The notes under the pieces were generated by a model that saw only the letters and a list, made by a program, of their open reading frames with translations, ran no database searches and was not told the origin of the DNA. From Paracoccus hibiscisoli (GTDB lineage Bacteria > Pseudomonadota > Alphaproteobacteria > Rhodobacterales > Rhodobacteraceae): DNA of 64,000 nucleotides. A program made the translations under genes and the position numbers. This document shows, one piece after another, positions 1 through 8,482 of this stretch. The first letter of the stretch is position 1, and every line of letters begins with the position of its first letter. The stretch covers positions 181,602-245,601 of the forward strand of contig NZ_SUNH01000004.1 of the NCBI RefSeq assembly GCF_005048265.1. Reading direction: 5' to 3'.

Positions 1-1
1 C

Positions 2-193
2 CAGACGGTGAACAAGACCCTGTCGCAACTGCGCCATGAGGGCACCGTCGAGATGGGCCGCGGAGAGATCTGCGTGCTGAACCGCGCCCGCCTGCAGGGC
101 ACCCGCCCCGGAGGAGAGCAGATCGTGCTGGAGGACGGATTCTCCGCCGGTCCGATCGTCGTCCCGCCGACGGAGCATATGCCGAAAGCGTGA
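2..193 (+). CDS. Crp/Fnr-family transcriptional regulator, C-terminal fragment
   Basis: This is the 3' end of a gene whose start lies before the window. The reading frame is open from base 2 and ends in TGA at 191-193. The visible residues begin QTVNKTLSQLRHEGTVE, the recognition helix and wing of a Crp-type winged helix-turn-helix (compare the usual TVNRTLxxLRxEGLI pattern). They are followed by a short wing ending VLNRARLQ and a roughly 30-residue tail. The family normally has an N-terminal cyclic-nucleotide-like sensor domain, which is outside the window, so the effector cannot be inferred. The GTG at 8 is in frame but is not a plausible start, because it sits inside the helix. Confidence 0.75.
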   Translation, partial: QTVNKTLSQLRHEGTVEMGRGEICVLNRARLQGTRPGGEQIVLEDGFSAGPIVVPPTEHMPKA

Positions 194-276
194 CCGCGCC
201 GGGCGCGCAAGGGGCTGAGAAACCGCGCGATCTGCGGTTATCTGTGCCCCAGCCCCACAGCGCCACCGGAGACCGC

Positions 277-1563
277 ATGGCCCAAGACCCCCTTTCGCCC
301 CCCGTTTCCGACCGCGCGGGCGACCGCTATGCCCGAGAGCTGGAGCGGCATCTGGACTGGCTGGACAGCTTTACCTCGACCGCGCTTGGCGTGCTGTCTG
401 CGGCGTCGGGCATCTATACCTATCTGGGCGTGCGCACGCTGCTGGACGATCCGGGCCTGTGGACGACCTTTGCGGCGCTGGCCTATTCCATTGCGGTGTC
501 GGTGGGCATCTTTGTCTTCTGGTCCTATCTGCTGCGGCTGTTGCCGGCGGTGCGGGGGGCCGCGTCGCGCGTCGGGCTGATGCTGACCATGGCGCTTGGC
601 TCGGTGGCGATCATCGCCATGTCGTCCTGGCTGAACGCCGCGGCACTGGCGGGGACGGCGGCGGTCGAGACCCACATGGCCGCCACCGTCCAAAGCTATC
701 AGACCTCGCTGGAGCGGGCGCATGCCAATGCGGTGGCGGGCCAGTCCCTGTCGCGCGACGTGGCCCGCGTCCGGCAGAGTTTCTCGGACCTCTCCGAGCA
801 GGAGGCGGGCGGCACCCTGTCGGGGTTCTCCGGGCGCGGCGCGGTCTTTCGCGTCCTGACCCAGAAGGGGGCCGAGCTGCAGGCGCTGGAGGATCAGCTG
901 CTGGGCGCCGAGGCGCCCATCGAGCAGACCTTTGCGCAGGGCAACACCATCCTGTCGCGCATGCGTGGCACCTCGGTCGAACCGGGGCCGCTGGCCGACC
1001 GGACGGTGCGTTTCTCGGGCGACGCGGTCGAGCTGGCAGGCCTGATCACCCAGCTGCGCCAGCTGAACCCCGCGCCGCTGGTCGGGCGCGCGGCGCAGGA
1101 CCTGTCCGACGCCGTGGTCCTGCCCGAACTGGACGGCGCGACCGAGGCCACGCGGGCGGGCCAGTCCAGCACCATCAACGCCGTCCTGACCCTGGTCGAA
1201 CAGCGCGCCCAGACCCTGGCCCAGGCCGCGGCCGAGGTGATGGCGCTGCCCGATGCGGACGACGCCCTCTATACGCCCATGTCGGCGGCGGATGCGGTCA
1301 TCGCCTATGCGGGGAATTTCGTGCCGGCCTGGGCGGGGGCGATTTCCATCGACCTGCTGCCGGCGGTCCTGGTCTTCATCATCATGGTGGTCCAGGCCGC
1401 CATCCGCACCGGGCGCGGAGAGGGGCACAGCGACGACCGCATGACGGTGGGCGAACTGCGCGCGGCGCTGGCGGCCTCGGACCTGCTGCGCCAGGTGGAT
1501 GCGCTGTCCCATCAGCCGCCCCCGCGCCCCGCCGATCCCGATCCTGACCGGCGTGAGGTCTAG
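277..1563 (+). CDS. Hypothetical multi-pass membrane protein with periplasmic coiled-coil region
   Basis: I do not recognise a named family. The ATG at 277 is chosen (428 aa) because a GGAGA lies just upstream at about 268-272. An in-frame GTG at 190 would add 29 unconvincing residues and overlap the previous stop. Three hydrophobic segments lie in the first about 130 residues (around FTSTALGVLSAASGIYTYLGV, the LAYSIAVSVGIFVFWSYLL stretch and VGLMLTMALGSVAIIAMSSW). Then comes a long Ala/Glu/Gln-rich, probably helical extramembrane region, and a last membrane segment near the C terminus (LLPAVLVFIIMVVQAAI). The short tail is Pro-rich. It is followed after 2 bp by the ClpP/crotonase-like gene, so the two are probably cotranscribed. 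The layout (membrane anchor, long extracytoplasmic helical domain, anchor) suggests an envelope sensor or scaffold. That is inference only. Confidence 0.7.
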   Translation: MAQDPLSPPVSDRAGDRYARELERHLDWLDSFTSTALGVLSAASGIYTYLGVRTLLDDPGLWTTFAALAYSIAVSVGIFVFWSYLLRLLPAVRGAASRVGLMLTMALGSVAIIAMSSWLNAAALAGTAAVETHMAATVQSYQTSLERAHANAVAGQSLSRDVARVRQSFSDLSEQEAGGTLSGFSGRGAVFRVLTQKGAELQALEDQLLGAEAPIEQTFAQGNTILSRMRGTSVEPGPLADRTVRFSGDAVELAGLITQLRQLNPAPLVGRAAQDLSDAVVLPELDGATEATRAGQSSTINAVLTLVEQRAQTLAQAAAEVMALPDADDALYTPMSAADAVIAYAGNFVPAWAGAISIDLLPAVLVFIIMVVQAAIRTGRGEGHSDDRMTVGELRAALAASDLLRQVDALSHQPPPRPADPDPDRREV

Positions 1564-1565
1564 CG

Positions 1566-2300
1566 GTGCGGCTGGTGTCATCCCCGGCCCGGGCGGTGCG
1601 GGCGGTGCTGATCTCTCAGGTGCTGCTGGGGGGCGCGATCGTGGGGCTGGATCTGTGGCGCGCGCCGGGGGCTGCGGCGCCTGGCCTTTATGCGCCGCCG
1701 TCGCAGGGGCCAAGCGTGCGGCCCTATCGCCCCGACCTGCGCCCGTCGGACCCGTCGCAGCCCGGCGCGCCCGCCATGCGCCCCATGCCCGAGGCGCTGG
1801 AGTTCGACCAGGCCGACGGCACGATCACCGTGACCGGCCAGATCGCGCCGGGCGATGCCGACCGCTTTGTCGAATGGCTGGACCGCACCCGCCCTGAGGC
1901 CACGCGGGTGGCGCTGGACAGTTCCGGCGGGTCGGTGTCCGACGCGCTGGCCATCGGGCGCACGATCCGGGGCGCGGGCTGGGCCACGCGGGTGGGCGAC
2001 GGGGCGGTCTGCCTGTCGGCCTGCCCCTATATCCTGGCGGGGGGCACCGACCGGCAGGTTGCGCCGGGCGGTGTGGTCGGCGTGCACCAGCATTATTTCG
2101 GCCAGAACACCATCCTGCCCGCCTTCATGGCGGTCAGCGACCTGCAGCGTGCGCAGGCCGGGGTGATGGATTACCTGGTGCAGATGGGCGTCGACCTGCG
2201 CCTGATGCCGCTGGCCCTGCGCACCCCCCCGGCCGAGATCAACGTGCTGGAGCCCGAGCAGATGGCCGATCTGCGCCTGACCACCCCGGCCGAGAGCTGA
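1566..2300 (+). CDS. Secreted/anchored ClpP-crotonase-fold protein (COG3904-like)
   Basis: A GTG start immediately follows the upstream stop. The N terminus has a hydrophobic segment (AVRAVLISQVLLGGAIVGLDLW) consistent with an export signal or membrane anchor, then a Pro-rich linker. The rest matches the ClpP/crotonase fold as used by 'predicted periplasmic' ClpP-like proteins. There is a beta strand and glycine turn (ALDSSGGSVSDALAIG), a CLSACPYILAGG segment where the nucleophilic serine of such proteins sits, and a GVHQHYF segment that could supply the histidine. The likely role is proteolysis or a related hydrolysis in the envelope, but no substrate can be inferred. It is probably translated with the membrane protein before it. 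The stop lies 4 bp from the convergent dabA stop, with no room for a terminator. Confidence 0.7.
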   Translation: MRLVSSPARAVRAVLISQVLLGGAIVGLDLWRAPGAAAPGLYAPPSQGPSVRPYRPDLRPSDPSQPGAPAMRPMPEALEFDQADGTITVTGQIAPGDADRFVEWLDRTRPEATRVALDSSGGSVSDALAIGRTIRGAGWATRVGDGAVCLSACPYILAGGTDRQVAPGGVVGVHQHYFGQNTILPAFMAVSDLQRAQAGVMDYLVQMGVDLRLMPLALRTPPAEINVLEPEQMADLRLTTPAES

Positions 2301-2304
2301 GGCC

Positions 2305-4653
2305 CTAGCGCCAGTCGCCCCCCGGGCGATAGCGCGCCACCACGCGCGGGCCTTCCAGCGCCGACAGGCTCAGCCAGCCATTGTCGAACAGCGCCCTGAG
2401 ATCGGGATGCCGCGCCAGGATCGCGCCCATCGCGGCGGGGTCGGCGTCGATCAGCACCGACAGGCGCAGCGCGTCATGGACGGGCCGCGTGCCGTCATGG
2501 ACCGCCTGCCAGGGCAGGCCCGCGCGCAGGGTGCCGCCGTTCCCCTCGACCACGCCGATGCCGCCGGTGACATTGTGGATCAGCTTGTCGCCGCCCCCGA
2601 ACACCCCCGGCGCTAGGGTCGATCCGTAATATTGCAGGCTGATCCAGCTGGCCACGACCACCGGCGCGGTCAGGATCAACTCCAGCACGCCGTGATCGGG
2701 GTCACGCGCGCGGTCATAGCTGTGCAGAAAGGCGCGCCCCTGCAGGTCCAGCCCCCGCGTGACGGACCGCGGCGCGGCGATGAAGGCCGCGCAGCCCGCC
2801 AGCCCCCATTCGGGCCGCGTCTCGGCCCAGTCATGCGCGCGGGCGGCGACGGTGGCGGGGCGCGCGCCGGGCAGGCGGGGGCTGCGTTCGGCCCGCGCCA
2901 GGGCGCCTGCCTGATCCAGCCAGTGCCGCGCCTGGTCCAGGTCATCCGCATGGCCCGGCGCCGGGTCGTCCGCGAACAGCGTCACTTGGTCGGTGGTGGT
3001 GTCATGCAGGCCCGCCACGAAAACGGTGTCCTCGGGAATAGGCAGGCCCCGTTCGGCCAGCCCGGCCCGCGTGTCCGCCCTGTTCAGCAGCCCCGCCAGC
3101 AGCCGGGCCGAGACCGCGCCGCTGCGCCCCCCGCAGGCCCCGCAGTGATAGGCGCTGGCATGGGGGTTGTTCGTCACCTGTGCGCCATGCCCGACCAGCA
3201 GGACCAGCCGCGCAAAGCCCTGGGTCAGGCCCATCGCCCGCAGGATGCCCGCCGCCAGATCGGCCCGCGCCTGCGGCCCCGGATCTGGGGACAGCACCGG
3301 GCGCGGGTCCGGCTTGGCCGCATGCCCCTGGCCCAAGGCGCCCTTCAGCAGCTTGGCGCCATAAAGCGGCCCCGCCGCCTCGATGAAGGCAAAGGACGAC
3401 ACCGCCGCCTGCCGGAACCGGCCCCAGGCCCGAGTGGCGCGGGCGGCGATGCGGGCGGTCTGCTCGGCCTCCGGGGTGCCCTGGCTGGAGGCGGTCAGCC
3501 CCGCGTTCAGCAGCACCGGCAGATGCGCCTCGGCCAGGGTCGAGGCCGGGCCGTGATGCGCCACGGGCAGGCCGAAAAAGCCCGCAAAGCCGATCGTCTC
3601 GATCCCCGGTCCCTGCGATTCCAGCGCCCGGCGCAGCACCTCGGACCGCACGTCGATGCAGAAGGCCGCCTGCACCGCAGGCCGCGCAGGCGCGGGCGCG
3701 GCCGGGGACAGGCCCGCCGTCAGCCGCCGCAGATGCGCGCGTTCAGCCGCATCCTGCAGGATGGCGTCCAGTACGTCGTCGGGGGTGGGCTCAACCGGCT
3801 CGGCATGGGCGCGGGCGATGGCCTGCCATTCGGTGGCCAGGTCGGGCTGATGCCCCAGCAGCGCCTGATCCCAGATCAGCCGGATCGCCAGCAGGTCGGT
3901 CAGCGTGCGGTCCTGCCCGCCCGCCATCTGTGCCTGCCAGGCCAGATAGCGGGCGTGTTGCGCCCATCCGCCCAGGTCGATCAGCAGCCGGTGGCAGGCG
4001 GTGGTCACGCCTTCGGGCGTCAGCGACAGGTCGTGCAGCGCGCGCAGGATGGCGCGTTCGGCGGTGTCGGGGCTGGCCGCGACATTGGCGCAAAAGCCGC
4101 GCAGACTCGCGATTTCCGGCGTCAGGTCATGGACCGCCCAGTCCCGCCAAGCGCGAAAGCAGTCCAGCCCCGGCGCGGGCGTCCACAGCGCCTGGCCCTG
4201 ATCGAACCGGCCCGCCGCCCACAGCCCCGTGCAGCGCGCGATCAGCGCGGGCCAGTCGATGCCCGTCCGCGCGGCGGCCAGATCGGCCACCGTGGGCAGG
4301 GCGCGGGGCGCAGGCGCGGGGGCGTACATCCGCGCCTTGAGCATCGCCAGATCGACGGGTTTCAGCGCATGCGGGCTTGCCAGCAGCGCGCAGGCCAAGT
4401 CATCATCGGTGATCGATCCGTCGGCCACCTGGGCCGCCAGCGCCGCGCGGGGCTGCGTCAGCGCGATGCCCGCGACGCGCGACAGGCGGGCCTGGGCGGT
4501 GGGCAGATCCTCGGCGGTCTGGCCCAGAAAGGGGTTCACGGCGACCGTCGCCTCCAGCGGAAAGGCCGGGGGGATGGCGCGGGCGGCGGCCATGGCCGCG
4601 TCCAGCAGGGCCGCGTCCAGGTCGGGGGTGATGGCGGGATGGTTCAGGAACAT
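2305..4653 (-). CDS. dabA: DabA, inorganic-carbon (CO2/bicarbonate) uptake subunit, UPF0753/DUF2309
   Basis: This is the cytoplasmic subunit of the DAB (DABs accumulate bicarbonate) system. It is a beta-carbonic-anhydrase-like protein thought to hydrate CO2 vectorially, driven by a cation gradient through DabB. At 782 aa it has typical family length. The four expected zinc/active-site residues are visible: C332 and D334 in AFCIDVRSE, H489 in LLVGHGAQ, and C504 in YHCGACGG. The H-to-C spacing of 15 matches characterised DabA. The start ATG at 4653 follows a GAGG ribosome site and lies 24 bp after the dabB stop, so the two genes form an operon (dabB first). Family knowledge says DabA needs DabB for function. 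No frameshift or missing core residue is seen. Confidence 0.92.
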   Translation of the reverse strand: MFLNHPAITPDLDAALLDAAMAAARAIPPAFPLEATVAVNPFLGQTAEDLPTAQARLSRVAGIALTQPRAALAAQVADGSITDDDLACALLASPHALKPVDLAMLKARMYAPAPAPRALPTVADLAAARTGIDWPALIARCTGLWAAGRFDQGQALWTPAPGLDCFRAWRDWAVHDLTPEIASLRGFCANVAASPDTAERAILRALHDLSLTPEGVTTACHRLLIDLGGWAQHARYLAWQAQMAGGQDRTLTDLLAIRLIWDQALLGHQPDLATEWQAIARAHAEPVEPTPDDVLDAILQDAAERAHLRRLTAGLSPAAPAPARPAVQAAFCIDVRSEVLRRALESQGPGIETIGFAGFFGLPVAHHGPASTLAEAHLPVLLNAGLTASSQGTPEAEQTARIAARATRAWGRFRQAAVSSFAFIEAAGPLYGAKLLKGALGQGHAAKPDPRPVLSPDPGPQARADLAAGILRAMGLTQGFARLVLLVGHGAQVTNNPHASAYHCGACGGRSGAVSARLLAGLLNRADTRAGLAERGLPIPEDTVFVAGLHDTTTDQVTLFADDPAPGHADDLDQARHWLDQAGALARAERSPRLPGARPATVAARAHDWAETRPEWGLAGCAAFIAAPRSVTRGLDLQGRAFLHSYDRARDPDHGVLELILTAPVVVASWISLQYYGSTLAPGVFGGGDKLIHNVTGGIGVVEGNGGTLRAGLPWQAVHDGTRPVHDALRLSVLIDADPAAMGAILARHPDLRALFDNGWLSLSALEGPRVVARYRPGGDWR

Positions 4654-4677
4654 GGCAACCTCGGATGCGAAAGGGGG

Positions 4678-6192
4678 TCAGGACCGGGCGGTGCGAAAGC
4701 CGCCCGCCAAACGGTCGAACAGCGCGTTCAGATAGAGGCCGTTGGCCAGGTGCACCCGCAGCGCCGCCGCCGCCGGGTGCCAGGCCCAGAGCGGGAACAG
4801 CGCCTGCGCCACCGCCACCAGCCCGAAGGAGATCAGCGCCAGCACGATCAGCGCCCATTCCAGCGCGCCGGGCACCGGCGGCTGCGGCAGCTGCCCGCCC
4901 CAAGCGAGGCCCGCGCCCAGGTGAAAGCCGAAATAGCCCACCGCGCTGGCCAGCGAGGCCAGCCCCGTGCGCCGGGTCAGCGCCACGGGCGCCGCATCGG
5001 CCAGGCCCTGCGCGATCAGATAGGCCACGCCCAGGATCAGGAGCGCCCCAAGCGCCAGCCCCTGCGCCGATTTCGGCGCGCCCAGCTGCTGGAACACCAG
5101 CGCCACGCCGGCATAGATCAGCAGCGCCAGGCCAAAGGCGCGGGCCACGGCCCAGGCCCCCGGCACGGCGACGGGGCCGGGCCTGCGGTTGCGGGCCACA
5201 TCCTCGACCGCCTGGCCCGAGGACAGGAAGGCATGCGCCTTGTACAGCGAATGGGCCACGATATGCAGCATCGCCAGCGCCCAGAGCCCCAGCCCGCATT
5301 GCAGCAGCAGGAACCCCATCTGCGCCACAGTGGACCAGGCCAGCGCCGTCTTGACCGCGCTTTGCGTCAGCATGACCGCCGCGCCGAACAGCGCGGTGAA
5401 CCCGCCCAGCATGACCAGCGCCGCCATCGCCGCGGGGCTGGCCTGGACCAGATCGGCGGTGCGGATCAGCAGTAGCCCGCCCCCGTTCACGATGCCCGCA
5501 TGCAGCAGGGCCGAGACGGGGGTCGGCGCCTCCATCACCTCGGTCAGCCAGCCATGCAGCGGAAAGGCCGCCGTCTTCAGGGCCGCCGCCAGCACCAGCA
5601 GCGCCGCCGCGATGGCGGGCAGCTGATCGGCCCCTGCGGCGATCGCGCCGAGGTCGGTCGTGCCGATCGCGCGCCAGATCACCGCGCAGGCCGCCAGCGC
5701 AGCCAGATCGCCTGCCGCCCAGACCCGCGCGAATTTGCCCGCCGCCCGCCGCGCGGCTGGCCGGTCGGCGCGAAACAGCAGCAGCTGGCGCAGGATCACG
5801 CCCGCAGCGGCAAAGCCCGCCGTCATCAGGATCAGGCTGCCCGCCTGCACGATCACCATGACCGCCGCTAGACAGGCCAGAATGCCCGACAGCGCCGCAG
5901 GCTGTCCTGGCTCGGCCCGCAGATAGGTCCGGGAATAGCGCAGCACGACCCAGCCCACGAAGCCCACCAGCAGCCCCATGGTCACCCCCACCGCGTCCAG
6001 CCGCAGCGACAGCCCGGCGGCCAGATCCAGCCGCGCGGGCCCGGTCAGGATCAGCTGCACCAGCCCCCCGGCCATCAGGGCCAGGGCAGCCAGGGCGGCG
6101 GCCTCGGCCAGCACGGGGGGGGATTTGCGGCGCAGGATCAGGCTGGCGGCCAGCAACAGCGGTGGGGCCAGAAACGACAGGGGGAACAGCAT
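4678..6192 (-). CDS. dabB: DabB, NuoL/MrpA-like membrane subunit of the inorganic-carbon uptake complex
   Basis: This is a 504-aa polytopic membrane protein of the proton-conducting NADH-quinone oxidoreductase subunit 5/MrpA family. Beside dabA it is best called DabB, the cation-coupling subunit. Characteristic antiporter-module stretches are seen: APTPVSALLHAGIVNGGG (the conserved helix-break region), AWSTVAQMGF, and HIVAHSLYKAHAFLSSG (the usual HxxxHAxxKAxLFL motif in a DabB variant). The start at 6192 is preferred over the further ATG at 6252 because AAGGTG lies 7 nt before it and MLFPLSFLAPP begins directly with a membrane helix. It is divergent from a LysR regulator across a 105-bp intergenic region that carries a dyad operator. 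It is not part of a complete nuo or mrp cluster here, which supports the Dab assignment. Confidence 0.88.
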   Translation of the reverse strand: MLFPLSFLAPPLLLAASLILRRKSPPVLAEAAALAALALMAGGLVQLILTGPARLDLAAGLSLRLDAVGVTMGLLVGFVGWVVLRYSRTYLRAEPGQPAALSGILACLAAVMVIVQAGSLILMTAGFAAAGVILRQLLLFRADRPAARRAAGKFARVWAAGDLAALAACAVIWRAIGTTDLGAIAAGADQLPAIAAALLVLAAALKTAAFPLHGWLTEVMEAPTPVSALLHAGIVNGGGLLLIRTADLVQASPAAMAALVMLGGFTALFGAAVMLTQSAVKTALAWSTVAQMGFLLLQCGLGLWALAMLHIVAHSLYKAHAFLSSGQAVEDVARNRRPGPVAVPGAWAVARAFGLALLIYAGVALVFQQLGAPKSAQGLALGALLILGVAYLIAQGLADAAPVALTRRTGLASLASAVGYFGFHLGAGLAWGGQLPQPPVPGALEWALIVLALISFGLVAVAQALFPLWAWHPAAAALRVHLANGLYLNALFDRLAGGFRTARS

Positions 6193-6269
6193 CGGCACAC
6201 CTTGGGGCGAATTTCGGTCACCGGCAGCGATACCCTGTGGCGTGACTTTCAAAAATTACATATTTTAGG

Positions 6270-6288
6270 ATCAAACGTTCGGTTTGAT
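6270..6288. promoter_or_regulatory. Dyad operator candidate between lysR and dabBA
   Basis: The 19-bp sequence is a perfect inverted repeat: ATCAAAC, five central bases, GTTTGAT. It ends 9 bp before the lysR start codon and about 80 bp upstream of dabB. The surrounding 40 bp are much more AT-rich than the coding DNA. LysR-type regulators usually bind such dyads in the intergenic region they share with their divergent target and repress their own gene. The sequence is seen directly; the binding is inferred. Confidence 0.55.
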
Positions 6289-6297
6289 GGATGAATC

Positions 6298-7164
6298 ATG
6301 AACCTGCACCACCTGCGCCTGTTCCGCGCCGTCGCGATGGATGGCACGCTGACCGGGGCGGCGCGAACGCTCAACCTGTCGCAATCGGCGCTGTCCACGC
6401 AGCTGCGCACGCTGGAGGCCGCGTTGGGGCACGACCTGTTCGACCGCCAGGGCCGCGGCCTGGTCCTGACCGAGGCCGGGCGCATCGCGCTGGATCATGC
6501 CGAGACGATCTTTCGCACCGCCGATGACCTGGCCGCCACGCTGCGCGAGACGGGGCGCGCGCGCCGGGCACTGCGGGTGGGGGCGCTGGCCACGCTGTCG
6601 CGGAACTTTCAGATGCAGTTCCTGCGCCCGCTGATCGGGCGCGCGGATGTCGAGGTGGTGCTGCGATCCGGCGCGCAGGCCGATCTGCTGCGCGGGCTGG
6701 AGGCGATGGCGCTGGACGTGGTGCTGACCAATCATGCGCCCGCCCGCGATGCGGTCAGCCCCTGGCTGGTGCATCGGCTGGCCGAACAGCCCGTCGGCCT
6801 GATCGGGCGCAGCGATCTGGTGCCGCCCGGGATGGGGCTGCGCGATCTGCTGGGGGCGGTGCCGCTGGTGCTGCCGGTGCGGGACACGGCGCTGCGGGCG
6901 GGGTTCGATGCGCTGCTGGCGCGGCTGTCGGTGGTGCCCGGCATCGCGGCCGAGGCCGATGACATGGCCATGCTGCGCCTGCTGGCGCGCGAGGGGGCGG
7001 GGCTGGCCGTGATTCCGCCTATCGTGGTGCAGGACGAACTGCAATCGGGCCTGCTGACCGAGGCCGCGCGGTTGGACAGTCTGACCGAGACGTTCTTTGC
7101 CGTCACCCAGCAGCGGCGGTTCCCGAACCCGCTGCTGGCCGCGCTGCTGGCGCCCGAGGCCTGA
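6298..7164 (+). CDS. LysR-type transcriptional regulator (NhaR-like) divergent from dabBA
   Basis: This is a 288-aa LysR-family regulator. Residues 1-60 form the winged helix-turn-helix (HHLRLFRAVAMDGTLTGAARTLNLSQSALSTQLRTLE, then LFDRQGRGLVLTEAG). From about residue 90 comes the substrate-binding-like effector domain (LRVGALATLSRNF...). The N-terminal half and the FRTADDL linker most resemble the NhaR branch of the family, but effector specificity cannot be read from sequence. Its position, divergent from dabBA with a dyad in the intergenic region, makes it the likely activator of inorganic-carbon uptake. This would parallel CcmR/CbbR-type control elsewhere, though signal and sign are inferred. 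It converges on the abrB-type gene with 3 bp between stops. The start at 6298 keeps the standard N terminus MNLHHLRLF. Confidence 0.85.
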   Translation: MNLHHLRLFRAVAMDGTLTGAARTLNLSQSALSTQLRTLEAALGHDLFDRQGRGLVLTEAGRIALDHAETIFRTADDLAATLRETGRARRALRVGALATLSRNFQMQFLRPLIGRADVEVVLRSGAQADLLRGLEAMALDVVLTNHAPARDAVSPWLVHRLAEQPVGLIGRSDLVPPGMGLRDLLGAVPLVLPVRDTALRAGFDALLARLSVVPGIAAEADDMAMLRLLAREGAGLAVIPPIVVQDELQSGLLTEAARLDSLTETFFAVTQQRRFPNPLLAALLAPEA

Positions 7165-7167
7165 GCC

Positions 7168-8193
7168 TCAGCGCCGCCCCAGCAGGCGCGCGGCCAATGG
7201 GGCCAGCAGAATCACCAGCACGATCCGCAGGATGTGGTGGCTGACCACATAGGCCAGATCGGCCCCGGCGATGATGGCGATGACCACCATCTCGGCCTGG
7301 CCGCCGGGCAGGAAGGCCAGGAATGCGTCCAGCGCCGGGGCCAGCCCCAGCAGATAGACCACCTCAAGGAAGATCAGGCTGATGACAGCCAGGACCAGCG
7401 AATAGAGCAACCCCGCCGTCACGTCGATGCGCAGCTCGCGCCCCGTGATGCCCACATATTTCACGCCCACCGCAATGCCGATGAAGAACTGCGCGGCCTG
7501 GATGATCTCGGCCGGGGGGCGGGTCTGGATGATGCCGGTCAGCGACAGTGCCGCGGTCAGGATCATCGGCCCCAGGATCGAGGCGCCGAACAGGCCGACG
7601 CGTTCGGCGACCTTCCAGCCCAGAAAACCCGCGGCCACCATCAGCGCGATCTGGTCCCAGGCCACAGACGAGATCGGCGCGCCCGGAGGCTGTGAGAGGT
7701 CCACCGACCAATAGAAGGTCATGATCAGCGGCGCGACCGTCACGATGACCAGCACGCGGGTCGCGTGGATCAGCGACAGGGCGCGGATGTCGCCTCCGGC
7801 CTCCTCTCCAAAGACCAGCATGTCCTGCAGCCCGCCGGGCATGGCGGCATACCAGGCGGTCGGGTGGTCAAAGCCGAAGCCCCGCCGGAACAGCGGATAG
7901 CCGACCAGCGCGATCACCGCGATGAAGACCGGCACGATGGCCAGTGAGCCTGCGATGGCGGGCAGGCCGGTCAGGACCTCGGGCGTGATCGAGGCGCCCA
8001 CGGCGACGCCCAGAAAGGTCCGCATGAACACGCCGAACTGGCCAGCGCCCTGCATCCGCACGCCGCACAGCGCGACGGCCAGGCAGGCCAGCATCGGTCC
8101 CAGCAGCCAGGGCAGCGGCAGGCCCAGCATCAGAAACACCAGCGCGCCCACAAGGGCCGCGCCGAAGGAGGTCAGGCGTCTAGTCAATCGCAA
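7168..8193 (-). CDS. AbrB-family membrane protein (PF05145-type transporter)
   Basis: This 341-aa integral membrane protein has about ten hydrophobic segments in two similar halves. Each half carries the family pattern around PLPWLLGPM and LFGASILGPMI (a proline- and glycine-rich re-entrant 'LLGPM' motif). This is the AbrB family named after the E. coli ammonia-monooxygenase-like regulator of aidB, and its members are often found beside tripartite carboxylate transporters. The best start is TTG at 8193, overlapping the DUF4387 gene by 14 bp and preceded by AGAAGAG. A second TTG lies 6 nt further in. It is the last gene of the tctCBA-atuA-DUF4387 operon, so it may export or import a product of the AtuA-type pathway. 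That role is inferred from position only. Confidence 0.8.
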   Translation of the reverse strand: MRLTRRLTSFGAALVGALVFLMLGLPLPWLLGPMLACLAVALCGVRMQGAGQFGVFMRTFLGVAVGASITPEVLTGLPAIAGSLAIVPVFIAVIALVGYPLFRRGFGFDHPTAWYAAMPGGLQDMLVFGEEAGGDIRALSLIHATRVLVIVTVAPLIMTFYWSVDLSQPPGAPISSVAWDQIALMVAAGFLGWKVAERVGLFGASILGPMILTAALSLTGIIQTRPPAEIIQAAQFFIGIAVGVKYVGITGRELRIDVTAGLLYSLVLAVISLIFLEVVYLLGLAPALDAFLAFLPGGQAEMVVIAIIAGADLAYVVSHHILRIVLVILLAPLAARLLGRR

Positions 8194-8482
8194 GCTCTTC
8201 TAGAAGGGCCGCGTATTGCGCGCCGTGCATGTCGCGGTCGCTGGCCGACCCTTGGATGACCGGGCGGGGCAGGCTGAACTTGATCACCCGCAGATCGGGA
8301 ATGTCGAAGCGCTTCAGCGTGTCGGGCGCGGTGCGATACAGCGCCGCGACGCGGTCGGTGGACAGATTGCGGGTCAGGCGGTCATAGACGGCCGGATCGT
8401 CGCAGAACACGTCGATGGTCACCCAGAACGGCCCGGCATTCTTGGACCGCACCTTGAGCACCAGATCGCCAAGCGTCGTCAT
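8180..8482 (-). CDS. DUF4387 family protein
   Basis: This is a 100-aa small protein beginning MTTLGDLVLKVRSKNAGPFWVTIDVF, the signature start of DUF4387. It has no membrane segment and is probably cytoplasmic. DUF4387 proteins occur almost always directly after an AtuA/DUF1446 protein, and sometimes fused to it, which points to a subunit of the same enzyme. Its start overlaps the AtuA stop by 4 bp (ATGA type), so translation is coupled. No catalytic residues are established for the family. The function is unknown beyond partnership with AtuA. Confidence 0.85.
   Translation of the reverse strand: MTTLGDLVLKVRSKNAGPFWVTIDVFCDDPAVYDRLTRNLSTDRVAALYRTAPDTLKRFDIPDLRVIKFSLPRPVIQGSASDRDMHGAQYAALLEELAID

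Noticed and set aside
2632..5475. A 947-codon open frame on the plus strand opposite dabA-dabB
   Set aside because: Its residues are a Gln/Arg/Gly-rich mirror of the dab genes with no domain; dabA and dabB show clear motifs on the minus strand.
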